Source: DASUPK01 sp963833375 (GTDB lineage: Bacteria > Actinomycetota > Thermoleophilia > Solirubrobacterales > 70-9). Taken from it: a stretch of 64,000 nt of DNA. Below, one piece after another: positions 51,000-59,188 of the stretch. The stretch spans positions 804,257 to 868,256 of the forward strand of contig CAWHXR010000010.1 in assembly GCA_963833375.1 (NCBI GenBank), written 5' to 3'. A model generated the notes under the pieces. It had not been told where the DNA came from and did no database searches. It was given only the letters and a program-made list of their open reading frames with translations. Within the stretch, counting starts at the first letter, position 1, and each line of letters starts with the position of its first letter. The position numbers were made by a program, and so were the translations under genes.

Positions 51000-52481
51000 A
51001 TGAAGTCGATCGACCGCGGAACATGGCTCGCTCTGATCGCGATGGGGATCGCGGTCTTCGTGATCGCCAACGACTTCTCGGCGATCAACGTCGCGATCCC
51101 GCAGATCGAGCACGACTTCAAGACCAGCGTGACGACCGCGCAGTGGGTGGTGAACGCCTACGCGCTCACCTTCGGGGTGCTGATCGTGACCGGCGGTCGT
51201 CTGGCGGACCTCTTCGGGCGCCGCCGCGCCTTCTTCATCGGGACCGCGATCTTCGCGACCTTCTCGGTGCTCGGCGGGGCCGCCCAGAGCGAGGCCTGGC
51301 TGATCACGATGCGCGTGCTGATGGGCATCGGAGGCGCGCTGATGTGGCCCGCGATCCTAGGCATGACCTACGCCGCGCTGCCGGAGGAGCGGGCGGGGCT
51401 GGCCGGCGGCTTCATCCTCGGCGCCGCGGGGATCGGCAATGCCGCCGGCCCGCTGATCGGCGGGGCGCTCACCGACCTGCTCAGCTGGCGCTGGATCTTC
51501 TTCCTCAACCTGCCGGTCTCGCTGTTCGCGATGTTCGTGACCTGGCGCGAGATCCACCAGCCTCGGCCCGAGGTCGAGGACACCAGGATCGACTACGCCG
51601 GGATCGTCACCGTCTCCGTGGGGCTGGTCTCGCTGCTGCTCGCCTTCGACCAGGTGATCGACTGGGGCTGGGGCGATCCGCGGATCATCGCCCTGTTCGC
51701 CCTCTTCGCCGTCCTGATCTCAAGCTTCGTGGTGGTCGAGCGCCGCGCCGGGGCGCATGCCCTGGTGCCGCCCGACGTGATCCGCAACCGCGACTTCGCC
51801 TACACCTGCGCGGCGATCCTGATGATGTCGGCGGTGTTCTTCGCGGCGATGCTCTACCTGCCGCAGCTGATGATCAACGTGCTCGGCTACTCGCCGATCG
51901 GGGCGGGGGCGGGGATGCTGCCGATGATGGCGACCTTCGCCGCGGTCTCCTTCGCGGCGGGCTCGCTCTACCAGCGGTTCGGGGCGAAACCGCTGCTGAT
52001 CCTCGGGTCGCTCTGCATCGCCGTCGGGCCGGCGCTGGTCGCCCTGTTCGCCGGCCAGGAGACCTACGGGGCGATCGTCCCCGGGATGGCGGTCCTCGGG
52101 CTCGGCATCGGCCTCTTCTACCCGACTGCGACGACGGTCGGGGTGACCGCCGTGGATGAGTCTCGCCGGAGCCTCGCCGGGGCGATCATCTACATGTTCC
52201 AGATCGCGGGGGGATCCGTCGGCCTCGGGCTGACCACGACGGTCTTCATCGGCGCGAGCGATCGCGCCACCTCGGGGAGCGGGTTCATCGACGGGATCCA
52301 GACCGCCTTCACGATGGACGCGTCGATCGCCGTCGGTGGGTTCCTGATCGCATCCTTCTTGATCGGGGGCCACCCGAAGCTGATGCGAGGACGCTCCGCA
52401 GGCGAAGCCGTGGAGGGACCCATTTCACGTCGGGTGCACCGGCTGCACGCCGGGCCCTCGCCGAGGGGGCACGGGCCCTAG
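51000..52481 (+). CDS. MFS transporter, DHA2-type drug exporter
   Basis: The 493-residue protein has about 14 helices. DHA2 signs: NVAIPQIEHDFKTSVTTAQW, GRLADLFGRRRAFFIG (motif A) and GMTYAALPEERAGLAGG with GAAGIGNAAGPLIGGAL (motif C). It would extrude drugs or organic solutes. The C-terminal tail (LMRGRSAGEAVEGPIS and onwards) is encoded by dispersed repeat copy D, so the original protein probably ended near residue 460. Confidence 0.88.
   Translation: MKSIDRGTWLALIAMGIAVFVIANDFSAINVAIPQIEHDFKTSVTTAQWVVNAYALTFGVLIVTGGRLADLFGRRRAFFIGTAIFATFSVLGGAAQSEAWLITMRVLMGIGGALMWPAILGMTYAALPEERAGLAGGFILGAAGIGNAAGPLIGGALTDLLSWRWIFFLNLPVSLFAMFVTWREIHQPRPEVEDTRIDYAGIVTVSVGLVSLLLAFDQVIDWGWGDPRIIALFALFAVLISSFVVVERRAGAHALVPPDVIRNRDFAYTCAAILMMSAVFFAAMLYLPQLMINVLGYSPIGAGAGMLPMMATFAAVSFAAGSLYQRFGAKPLLILGSLCIAVGPALVALFAGQETYGAIVPGMAVLGLGIGLFYPTATTVGVTAVDESRRSLAGAIIYMFQIAGGSVGLGLTTTVFIGASDRATSGSGFIDGIQTAFTMDASIAVGGFLIASFLIGGHPKLMRGRSAGEAVEGPISRRVHRLHAGPSPRGHGP
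52383..52429. repeat. dispersed hairpin repeat, copy D
   Basis: This copy reads ATGCGAGGACGCTCCGCAGG, then a less conserved right half (GTGGAGGGACCCATTTCACG). It overlaps the 3' end of the MFS gene, encoding a tail similar to that of aroKB (MRGRSAGxA). It is the most diverged copy. Confidence 0.65.
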
Positions 52482-52493
52482 AGAGGTCTGTCG

Positions 52494-52982
52494 CTAGTTC
52501 GAGCCGGTGGTTCCGGTGTGATCGCCGGAGCCGACGTCGGAGCCCGAGCCGCCGTCGCCCGAACCCGTCGTGGTCGTCGAGCCCCGCGACCCGTCGCCCC
52601 TGGAGTGACTGGAGTCGCCCGGGCCGCTTTCGGATGTGCCGCTCGTCCCGGAGCCGTGATGGTCCTCGTGACCCGAGCCGGAGGAGCTGGACGGGCCGGA
52701 GGAGTCGCCGGACGGGCCGGGGTCGGAGGCCGGGCTGGAGCGGTCGGACACCGTGGCGACGTCGCTGGTGGTCGCCCCGTTGTTCCCCGCGGAGTCGCGG
52801 TGCTGGGGCTTCGGCCCCGGCGCGGGCGCCGGTGTCGGCGAGCCGGTCGCCAGGGAGACCGGCTGAGCCGAGAGGCCGATCGAATCGCCCGAGATCGCGT
52901 TGGCCGCCAGTGCGATCGAGCCGGCTGCGATCACACCGACGATGCCGAGCAGGATTGTCAGCAGCCCCTCTCTACCGGTCAC
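52494..52982 (-). CDS. secreted Ser/Gly/Thr-rich protein
   Basis: A 162-residue protein with a signal peptide or anchor (LLTILLGIVGVIAAGSIALA) then a low-complexity extracellular part: SSSSGSGHEDHHGSGTSG and TTTTGSGDGGSGSDVGSG. Composition suggests a flexible, possibly glycosylated wall protein. GTG 52982 is used. It lies directly downstream of the sensor kinase on the same strand, so it may belong to that operon. Confidence 0.6.
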   Translation of the reverse strand: MTGREGLLTILLGIVGVIAAGSIALAANAISGDSIGLSAQPVSLATGSPTPAPAPGPKPQHRDSAGNNGATTSDVATVSDRSSPASDPGPSGDSSGPSSSSGSGHEDHHGSGTSGTSESGPGDSSHSRGDGSRGSTTTTGSGDGGSGSDVGSGDHTGTTGSN

Positions 52983-53005
52983 GGGATCACCGTAGAAGCG
53001 ATGGG

Positions 53006-54394
53006 TTAGGAGTTGGCAAAGTCCTCGCCTTCCGCCACGGGCAGCGAGACCTCGGCCCGCACGCTGTCGGCGTCCACGCTCCTGAGATTCGCCTGGCCGC
53101 CCCTGCGGCGGGCCAGCGCGGCGACGATCGGCAGCCCGAGGCCCGTACCGGGGCCACGCCCGCTCCCGCCGCGGTAGAAGCGCTCGAACGCCCGCCGGGA
53201 GACCTCGTCGTCCAGCGGCCCCGATCGGCTGACGACGCCCACCCTCGCCACGCCGTTCTCCCGGCCGCACTCGATCGTCACCGGCGAGCCCTGCGGCGTG
53301 TACTTGATCGCGTTCTCGACCAGGTTGTCGAGGATCGCGGCAAGCTCCCGAGGCGCCGCCTCGACCATGGACTCGCCCCCGGTCTCGAGGACGATCTGGT
53401 GACGGCTCTCGCTGGCGGGTCCGCGCCAGCGCACGGCCGCCTCGCGCGCCGCGTCGGAGAGGTCCGCCCGCTCGTCGGTCGCGGGCTGCTCGCTCGAGGC
53501 GAGCTCGAGAAGATCCGCGACGAGTTCGTTGAGGCGGTCGGTCTCGTGCTCCGCGGCCTCGATCTCCCTGGCGACCGCAGGATCGGAGGTCTTCACGCCG
53601 GCTGCCTCCAGGCGCAGCCGCAGCCCCGTCAGCGGCGTGCGGAGCTGGTGGGAGGCGTCCGCGACGAAGGCGCGCTGGGACTCCAGCACCGCATCGAGCC
53701 GATCGGCCATCTCGTTGAATTCTCTCGCCACCTCCACCTGCTCCCGGGAGCCCGACTCGCGCGCGCGGGCCGAGACGTCCCCCATCGCCCGTCGCCGGGC
53801 GGCCTCGCCGAGCGAGCGCAATGGCCGCGCGATCGATCCGGCCAGGATCCAGGCGACGCCGAGGCCCAGGGCGAGGGCGAGCACGCCGATCCCGACGAGC
53901 GCGACGATGTCGTCACGGATCGCGCTGTTGACTTGCTCGACGCCCTGGGAGAGCTCCACCGCCCCGACGGTCCGGCCGCCGCGCACGATCGGCACCGCGG
54001 TGTAGAGCAGGTCCGAGTTCCCCGAGCCGCGGCGGTGGTGCGAGACCTGACCGCCGAGCGCCGCGAGCAGCTCCGGGCGGTCCGCGGTCGCGAGGGTGCT
54101 GCCAGGCGGGACCAGGCCGACGCTGTCGGTCAGCAGCCGGCCGCGCTGGTCGACGATCTGGATCGAGCCGCGAAGCTGCGCCGCCGCCAGCCGCGTCGTC
54201 CTGGTCAGGGCGACCGGCTTGTCGAGCTGCGTCACCGCGGTCGCGGCGACGATCTGCGCCTGGCCCGCGGACCCGGCCTCGACCTCGGCGTTCACCCGCT
54301 TGTTCAGGTTGGAGCCGAGGGGAACCTCGAGCGCCACGATCACGACGAGGAGCGTGTAGGCGAAGGCCGCCAGCAGGCGGGCGCGCAGGCTCAT
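53006..54394 (-). CDS. sensor histidine kinase
   Basis: The 462-residue kinase has TM1 (about 8-28), an extracytoplasmic sensor (about 30-160), TM2 (about 170-190), a HAMP linker, HisKA with the phosphoacceptor in FVADASHQLRTPLTGL (about 245), and a HATPase domain (NLVENAIKYTPQG, GPGTGLGLPIV). Its sensor domain resembles no known ligand fold I can name. It pairs with the response regulator 7 bases upstream. Confidence 0.92.
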   Translation of the reverse strand: MSLRARLLAAFAYTLLVVIVALEVPLGSNLNKRVNAEVEAGSAGQAQIVAATAVTQLDKPVALTRTTRLAAAQLRGSIQIVDQRGRLLTDSVGLVPPGSTLATADRPELLAALGGQVSHHRRGSGNSDLLYTAVPIVRGGRTVGAVELSQGVEQVNSAIRDDIVALVGIGVLALALGLGVAWILAGSIARPLRSLGEAARRRAMGDVSARARESGSREQVEVAREFNEMADRLDAVLESQRAFVADASHQLRTPLTGLRLRLEAAGVKTSDPAVAREIEAAEHETDRLNELVADLLELASSEQPATDERADLSDAAREAAVRWRGPASESRHQIVLETGGESMVEAAPRELAAILDNLVENAIKYTPQGSPVTIECGRENGVARVGVVSRSGPLDDEVSRRAFERFYRGGSGRGPGTGLGLPIVAALARRRGGQANLRSVDADSVRAEVSLPVAEGEDFANS

Positions 54395-54401
54395 CGGGGA
54401 T

Positions 54402-55115
54402 CTAGACCTCGTCGGCGCCAGAGAACCGGAATCCGACGCCGCGGACCGTGTGGATGTATCGGGAGTCCTTCGGGTCGTCGCCCAGCTTTCGCCGCAGCCC
54501 GCTGATGTGGACGTCGAGGGTCTTGGTGGAGCCGAACCAGTTCATGTCCCAAACGTCCTCGATCAGGGACTCGCGCGTGATCACCGAGCCCGCACCCTCC
54601 ATCAGGGCGCGCAGCAGCGCGAACTCCTTGCGCGAGAGCTCGATGGCCTCGCCCGAGAGCCGCGCCTCGTGCCTGGCGGTGTCCATGCTGAGCTCGCCGA
54701 TCGTGATCGCTGAGGACCAGTTCGAGCTGCCGGCGGGCGTCGCCCGCCTGAGCACGGCGCGGACCCGCGCCATCACCTCGCGTGCCGAGAACGGCTTGAC
54801 GATGTAATCGTCGGCGCCGAGCTCGAGCCCGGCGACGCGGTCCGCTTCGGATCCGCGGGCGGTGAGCATGATGATCGGGACCTCCGACTCGCGACGGAGC
54901 TCACGGCAGACGTCCAGGCCCGAGCCGTCCGGCAGGCCGATGTCGAGCAGAACCAGGTCCGGAGCGGACCCGGCGGCGCTCTCCATCGCGTCAGCGGCGG
55001 TCTCCGCGACCGTGGGAAGGAAGCCCTCTCGCTCGAGGGCCTCGGCGAGCGGCTCGGTGATCGCCTGCTCGTCCTCGACGAGCAGAATCGTGGGCCGTTG
55101 AGTCGGGGCGTTCAC
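54402..55115 (-). CDS. OmpR/PhoB-family response regulator
   Basis: The 237-residue regulator has a receiver domain (ILLVEDEQ, phosphorylated Asp in LVLLDIGLPD, Lys in DYIVKPF) and a C-terminal winged helix (ELSRKEFALLRALME, then DVHISGLRRKLG and RYIHTVRGVGFRF). GTG 55115 is used. It controls transcription on phosphorylation by the adjacent kinase; targets are unknown. Confidence 0.93.
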   Translation of the reverse strand: MNAPTQRPTILLVEDEQAITEPLAEALEREGFLPTVAETAADAMESAAGSAPDLVLLDIGLPDGSGLDVCRELRRESEVPIIMLTARGSEADRVAGLELGADDYIVKPFSAREVMARVRAVLRRATPAGSSNWSSAITIGELSMDTARHEARLSGEAIELSRKEFALLRALMEGAGSVITRESLIEDVWDMNWFGSTKTLDVHISGLRRKLGDDPKDSRYIHTVRGVGFRFSGADEV

Positions 55116-55196
55116 GGCTCTCTCTTTGGTACGGCTGGAGTCGGCGACAGGATTGACTTCGTCGAGTGACCGGGGGAAGCGGTCAGAGGTTGGCAA

Positions 55197-55355
55197 TCAG
55201 GAGGTTAAGGGCCGGCAAAGCGCATCCGTTCGTCGACGTGGGCGATCAACGATCCTCGATCCGCTCTCTCGCGCGAGCCCGACGGCGAGTGGGATCGCCC
55301 GCTTGGCGCCCTCCGAGCCGTCCAGGGCCAGAACGATCGTGTTCGTCTCGAACAT
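55197..55355 (-). pseudogene. universal stress protein (UspA) N-terminal remnant
   Basis: From ATG 55355 (GGAGGTGAACC ahead) the reading gives FETNTIVLALDGSEGAKRAI, the UspA N-terminus. An extra T then moves it out of frame. In the corrected frame it continues IVIAHVDERMRFAG and stops. The ATP-binding C-terminal half is missing. It is a truncated, frameshifted remnant, next to the two-component genes. Confidence 0.7.
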
Positions 55356-55521
55356 GGTTCACCTCCGTAGGGCTTCTCACAAGGTTGCTTCTGGCCGGTC
55401 CTCGGGCCAGCGACGGGTCAGCATCGCGCTTCTCCCACCTTGGGAGCGGATACGCGTCCGTGCCGCGGATCATCAGTGTTGACCACGGAGGTCGCGAATC
55501 CCCACGGGGAATAGCCTCGAC

Positions 55522-55720
55522 GTGGCGCTCAGCTACGGCGAACCCCAGTTGATCATTGGGATCGTCTTTACGGCGATCGCCGTGGTTGCGGCCACCTTCG
55601 CGCTCATCGCGATACAGGCGAGCGCGGATATCCCCGAGAGCGGGTTCGCGAGCGCGCCTACCGGCTGCGACGGCCCTGGTTCGCCTTCTTGATCGTCCTG
55701 CTCGGCGCCGGAGTCGGACC
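55522..55720 (+). pseudogene. degenerate small membrane protein
   Basis: A GTG-started frame (YGEPQLIIGIVFTAIAVVAA) gives one membrane helix, then loses frame near 55636. In the neighbouring frame RERAYRLRRPWFAFLIVLL gives a second helix and ends in low-complexity sequence. The two pieces look like one two-helix membrane protein with a deleted base. Family unknown. Confidence 0.4.
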
Positions 55721-55954
55721 TGAGCTCGGGTGTCGCTGCCGCGCGAGTAGGGGAGAAGGAAGAGCGACGAAAGCGCCCCAGTTGGAGGGCTTTCGTGAGA
55801 TAGCGCGCCTCACGGACCTGTGGAGAGTGGTAGCGAGAAACGAATCGGCCGGCCGGTCGGCTGAGGCAGTCTCGCGAGTCTGCCTTTCACTCGAACGCAA
55901 CATCGCCGGCCGCTGAGTGCCGCTTTGTATGGAAAGCGGCGGTTTCGGGTCACC

Positions 55955-55997
55955 CGCGAGATACTGCGTGGGCGATGTCGCAGGAGAACGTCGAGGT
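55955..55997 (+). repeat. 43-bp leader/start module, copy at the NTF2-like array
   Basis: This stretch holds CGCGAGATACTGCGTGGGCG, then the ATG and first codons of MSQENVEV. A copy with two mismatches lies at 59146-59188 on the minus strand in front of the cation transporter. GATACT ten bases before the ATG could be a -10 element of a leaderless mRNA. Confidence 0.8.
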
Positions 55998-56378
55998 CGT
56001 GCGCGCCGTATTCGACGCTCAGCGGAGCCGGGACTGGGAAGCGTTTCGCCAGCTTTACGACCCCGAGATCGAGTGGGACGACGTCGCGGGACTGTGGGGC
56101 GACTGGGGAACGCGTCGCGGGTTCGACGATGTTCGAAACGCCTTCTGACCTGGTTCGAGGCGTTCGAGCAGGTCGACTTCCGTCTCGAGGGGAAGATCCT
56201 CGAGTCCGGGGACGACGTGCTTGCCACCCAGCGGGTCAGTGGCCGGGGTCGGGGCAACGGTCTTCCCGTGAACCAGCGCATCACATTGATTTGGACCGTG
56301 CGCGGCGGCCGAGTCACCCGGGTCAGGGCCTATCGGGAGAGAGCCGAAGCCCTCGAAGCCGCCGGGCTGCGGGGATAG
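55975..56378 (+). pseudogene. NTF2/SnoaL-like protein, one frame break
   Basis: It starts MSQENVEVVRAVFDAQRSRD and runs through FDDVRNAF, then a base is missing near 56146 (CTTCTGACC). The reading continues in another frame as LTWFEAFEQVDFRLEGKILE and ends EALEAAGLRG at 56378. Joined, it is a normal NTF2-like protein of about 135 residues. It is the first of three tandem paralogues. Confidence 0.8.
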
Positions 56379-56381
56379 GCG

Positions 56382-56762
56382 ATGTCGCAGGAGAATGTCG
56401 AGAGCTTCAAGCGGGTCTTGGAGGCGTGGAACAGCGACGACTTCGACGCGTGGATCGACCAGTTCGATCCTGCGGTCGAATGGTTCGCCCTCGTAGAGGT
56501 GTTTCGCGGGCATGCCGGAGTCCGGCAGGCTTGGGAGAGCTTCAAGGGGGATATGCGGCTCACAGTTCGATTTGACGACATTCGTGACCTTGGGGAATCC
56601 GTGCTCGCCCTGGGGGAAATGAAGGGCACGGGACAGACAACCCGGCTGGACTTCACTGGTGAACTCGCACAGCTGATGACCTATCGCGGCGGCAAGGTCG
56701 TCAGTTCCCGCGATTTCCGCAACCATGCTGAGGCCCTCGAAGCTGCCGGACTGTCGGAGTAG
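56382..56762 (+). CDS. NTF2/SnoaL-like protein, array copy 2
   Basis: A 126-residue NTF2-fold protein: MSQENVESFKRVLEAWNSDD, then WIDQFDPAVEWFALVEVFRG and VRFDDIRDLGESVLALGEMK, ending EALEAAGLSE. Function unknown. The ATG is 3 bases after the upstream stop (TAGGCGATG). Confidence 0.85.
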   Translation: MSQENVESFKRVLEAWNSDDFDAWIDQFDPAVEWFALVEVFRGHAGVRQAWESFKGDMRLTVRFDDIRDLGESVLALGEMKGTGQTTRLDFTGELAQLMTYRGGKVVSSRDFRNHAEALEAAGLSE

Positions 56763-56765
56763 GCG

Positions 56766-57173
56766 ATGTCGCAGGAGAACGTGGAGTCCTTCAAGCGCGG
56801 GACTGAGGCGTATAACCGCCGGGACGTCGATGCGCTGTTGAAGGAGCTTGACCCCGAGGTGGAGTGGCATTCGGCGCTTCTGATTCCATTCGGGGGCGAG
56901 GCGACCGTAAGTCGGGGACACGACGGCGTCCGTGGGGTGCTGGGTGAGGTGTATGAGGCTCTCGCCGAGATCCACCTCGACTACTCGGAGATCCGGGACC
57001 TGGGTGATCGAATCGTCGGAATCGGCCGCATCCGCACACGGGGCAAGCACAGCGGGGCGGTGACCGAGATGGCCTTCGGCACCGTCACCGACATGAAGAA
57101 CTGCAAGGGGATTCGGATCTGGACCTACCTCGATCCCCAAGAGGCCCTCGAAGCCGCCGGGCTGTCGGAGTAG
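56766..57173 (+). CDS. NTF2/SnoaL-like protein, array copy 3
   Basis: A 135-residue paralogue beginning MSQENVESFKRGTEAYNRRD and ending EALEAAGLSE, with the same fold pattern (LLKELDPEVEWHSALLIPFG). GGAG in the last codons of the upstream gene serves as its ribosome-binding site. No further NTF2 gene follows on this strand. Confidence 0.85.
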   Translation: MSQENVESFKRGTEAYNRRDVDALLKELDPEVEWHSALLIPFGGEATVSRGHDGVRGVLGEVYEALAEIHLDYSEIRDLGDRIVGIGRIRTRGKHSGAVTEMAFGTVTDMKNCKGIRIWTYLDPQEALEAAGLSE

Positions 57174-57288
57174 GCACGAGGGCCTGCGAAGAAACCGCCG
57201 CTTTGGAGGAGTCTGCGGCGGACTAGATCAGGAAGGCCACGCCGAGCGCCGCACCGGTGATGGCTTCGCTCATCCACTCATTGCTTCG

Positions 57289-57477
57289 CTAGGAGGCTTC
57301 TCGATGGGAGAGCCATCCGGCAAGGACTCCAAGGAGAAGTCCCACCTCGGGCGCAAGGGGGAGGTCGGTAGTCGCGCTGACGAGAATGCCGAGCGCGAGC
57401 CCGATGACTGCGCCGATCCCGATTGCGGCTCCAGTGCTCAAGGCATCCACCCTATCCACGCCGCCCATGCTTTCCAT
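57289..57477 (-). CDS. small two-helix membrane protein
   Basis: A 62-residue protein with two membrane segments, GAAIGIGAVIGLALGILV and APEVGLLLGVLAGWLS, similar to small glycine-rich membrane proteins of unknown function. ATG 57477; there is no strong ribosome-binding site. Low-moderate confidence. Confidence 0.45.
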   Translation of the reverse strand: MESMGGVDRVDALSTGAAIGIGAVIGLALGILVSATTDLPLAPEVGLLLGVLAGWLSHREAS

Positions 57478-57635
57478 GCAAAGCGAAATAGCCGCTGTGG
57501 ACGAGAGCGGAACTAACGCCTACAGCGCCTAGCGGCCCCGAGATCCCCACCACCTCGGGTTTGGTCAGATGAGCCCATGGCTACGGAGTAGCGGGGCTCG
57601 GCTTGGAAACCGGTTGCCCGGGGAGTCGACGCGGG

Positions 57636-57848
57636 CTACAGCTTTCCCTTCTCGCACCCCTTTCCCCTGTCCTTGCCCGGGCCGCCGACGCACTTGTCCC
57701 TGCCCTTGCCGCCCACCGCCCTGTCCTTGCCCTGTCCTTGCCCTGTCCGAGGCAGATCAGGTCGTTTCCGCCTCGGCCCTTCACCACGTCCTTGCCGGCG
57801 TTGGCGTCGAAGATCCGCAGCACGAGGCGGTTCTCGCTCGCGCTTGTT
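57636..57848 (-). pseudogene. RTX (hemolysin-type Ca2+-binding) repeat remnant
   Basis: The minus-strand reading GKDVVKGRGGNDLICLGQGKD is RTX-like, then continues in a second frame as GGKGRDKCVGGPGKDRGKGC and ends at 57636. The frame change falls in an 11-bp tandem duplication at 57721-57742 (CTGTCCTTGCC twice). The upstream signal and body of the protein cannot be found. It is the end of a secreted Ca2+-binding protein gene. Confidence 0.55.
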
Positions 57849-58085
57849 GTAGTTATGGCGACGCTGGGTGGCGGTTCCTCTGCACTCGCCTCGCACACCC
57901 CACGACCTCCGTGACGATCGCAGGCAGCCTGCAAAGCGTGTTGGGGTGCCCGGGCGACTGGCAGCCGGACTGTGCGCCTGCCACACGTCATCGGACGAGT
58001 CGTACGAGGGGTGCGTCAGCGGGGACGTTCGGGCTGCCTGCCGGCGCTTGGAACCAGGCTGGAGGCTCTGAAAGATCACTTCCCC

Positions 58086-58331
58086 CTACGGGCCACCCAG
58101 ACAGGCGTCCACGATCAGGGCGCTTTTATTGCCGAGTCCGGTTGGCGACCCTGTCGTGGTAGCAGGTGACGTTGACAGCACAGTGCAAGCTGTCACTCCA
58201 CCCGGGGGAAAAAACCCCACCGGGAAGTGACTCCCCTCCGGGAAGTGACTGTCCGTGCTAGCAAACGCCGAGGTAGCAATGGCCGCCATCAGCGCGAATG
58301 CGGATACAAGTGAGACAAGAAATAGCCTCAT
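58086..58331 (-). CDS. small secreted protein
   Basis: An 81-residue protein with a clear signal peptide (MRLFLVSLVSAFALMAAIAT, cleavage after SAFA). The mature part contains a short repeat (SHFPEGSHFPVGFFPPGG) and two cysteines. AAGGAGGAATC lies ahead of the ATG. No family recognised. Confidence 0.65.
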   Translation of the reverse strand: MRLFLVSLVSAFALMAAIATSAFASTDSHFPEGSHFPVGFFPPGGVTACTVLSTSPATTTGSPTGLGNKSALIVDACLGGP

Positions 58332-58469
58332 GATTCCTCCTTAGTTGCCCATTGACCGAGCGACGCTATTTCGGGGCGATGCCCAATGCATCCGGGCTCT
58401 CCGTGGGTTTTCAGTCGGTAGCCACCACCTACGCCAACCTACGCCAAGCTGGGAGTGTCAGCAGTCCAG

Positions 58470-58511
58470 GGACATCGCCTACTCCCGCAGCCCGGCGGCT
58501 TCGAGGGCCTA
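58470..58511 (-). pseudogene. NTF2-like C-terminal tail remnant behind the CDF gene
   Basis: Immediately after the transporter's stop TAG the same frame reads ALEAAGLRE then TAG, GCG and ATGTC. This is the exact tail and junction of the NTF2-like genes at 56.3-57.2 kb (EALEAAGLRG/SE, TAG GCG ATG). The transporter's own TAG aligns with the GAG codon for Glu in those tails, so one base change may have created the stop. Confidence 0.8.
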
Positions 58512-59168
58512 GTGAACGTGCCCCTGGCGCACCGTTTCCCACGACTCCCAGGTGATCCGCAGGATCACGAGCGTGATCGCGAGGCCGATCAGCGGGTCCG
58601 CGATGGGAGCGCCGAGTGCGACGACGATGGCACTCGCGACTACCGCCAGCGAGACGTAGGCATCAGCGCGGGCGTGGTTGCCGTCCGCGATCAGCGCAGG
58701 GCTTCGAAGCGTCCGGCCCGCTCGCCGTCGGACGATGCTCGCGAGCCAGTTCCCCGCGAAGCCGGCCGCCCCGGCGATCGCGAGCGCAACCAGATGATCG
58801 GGAGCCTCGGGGTTGATGAGCCGCCGGACCGCCTCGACTCCCGCGACGCAGGCGCTCACGAAAATCGCGGCCACCACCGCGAGTCCCGCGTTCCTCTCCG
58901 CTCGATCGCTCCGCATGGCAAAGGCGACACCGATGGGGACGGCGGTCAGCGCGTCGCCGCCATTGTGGATCAGGTCCGCGAGGAGGGCGATGCTGTTGGT
59001 CGCCACGAAGACAAAGACCTGAGCGACCGCTGTCAAACCGAGGATCGCGAGCGAAAGGGACACCGCGCGGATGCCTCTCCGCGACCGCATGACCGACGCA
59101 TCGACGGGGCCGTGGCTATGCCCGTGACCCTGGCTTTCGTGGAACACCTCGACGTTCCCCTGCGACAT
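58509..59168 (-). CDS. cation diffusion facilitator (CDF), CTD-less, with NTF2-type ends
   Basis: The 219-residue protein has six membrane helices. The metal sites are HNGGDALTAVP (TM2) and ADGNHARADAYVSLAVVASA (TM5), plus an N-terminal His-rich HGHSHG. CDF proteins export Zn2+ or related ions. The usual C-terminal cytoplasmic domain of about 80 residues is missing: it ends ITWESWETVRQGHVH. The first 9 residues (MSQGNVEVF) belong to the NTF2-like leader rather than CDF, and the sequence after the stop is an NTF2-like tail. Confidence 0.9.
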   Translation of the reverse strand: MSQGNVEVFHESQGHGHSHGPVDASVMRSRRGIRAVSLSLAILGLTAVAQVFVFVATNSIALLADLIHNGGDALTAVPIGVAFAMRSDRAERNAGLAVVAAIFVSACVAGVEAVRRLINPEAPDHLVALAIAGAAGFAGNWLASIVRRRAGRTLRSPALIADGNHARADAYVSLAVVASAIVVALGAPIADPLIGLAITLVILRITWESWETVRQGHVH

Positions 59169-59188
59169 CGCCCACGCAGTATCCCGCG
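59146..59188 (-). repeat. 43-bp leader/start module, copy at the CDF gene
   Basis: Two mismatches from 55955-55997: CGCGGGATACTGCGTGGGCG, then ATG and the codons for MSQGNVEV. Confidence 0.8.

Noticed and set aside
55675..55916. A complete small gene in the 3' part of the degenerate membrane protein region
   Set aside because: The frame changes quickly to low-complexity sequence (CRCRASRGEGRATKAP) and has no start signal of its own.
55955..57173. Integron-like cassette array with attC sites
   Set aside because: The repeated junctions between NTF2-like genes lack attC structure, and no integron integrase is present; the shared ends are explained as coding and ribosome-binding sequence.
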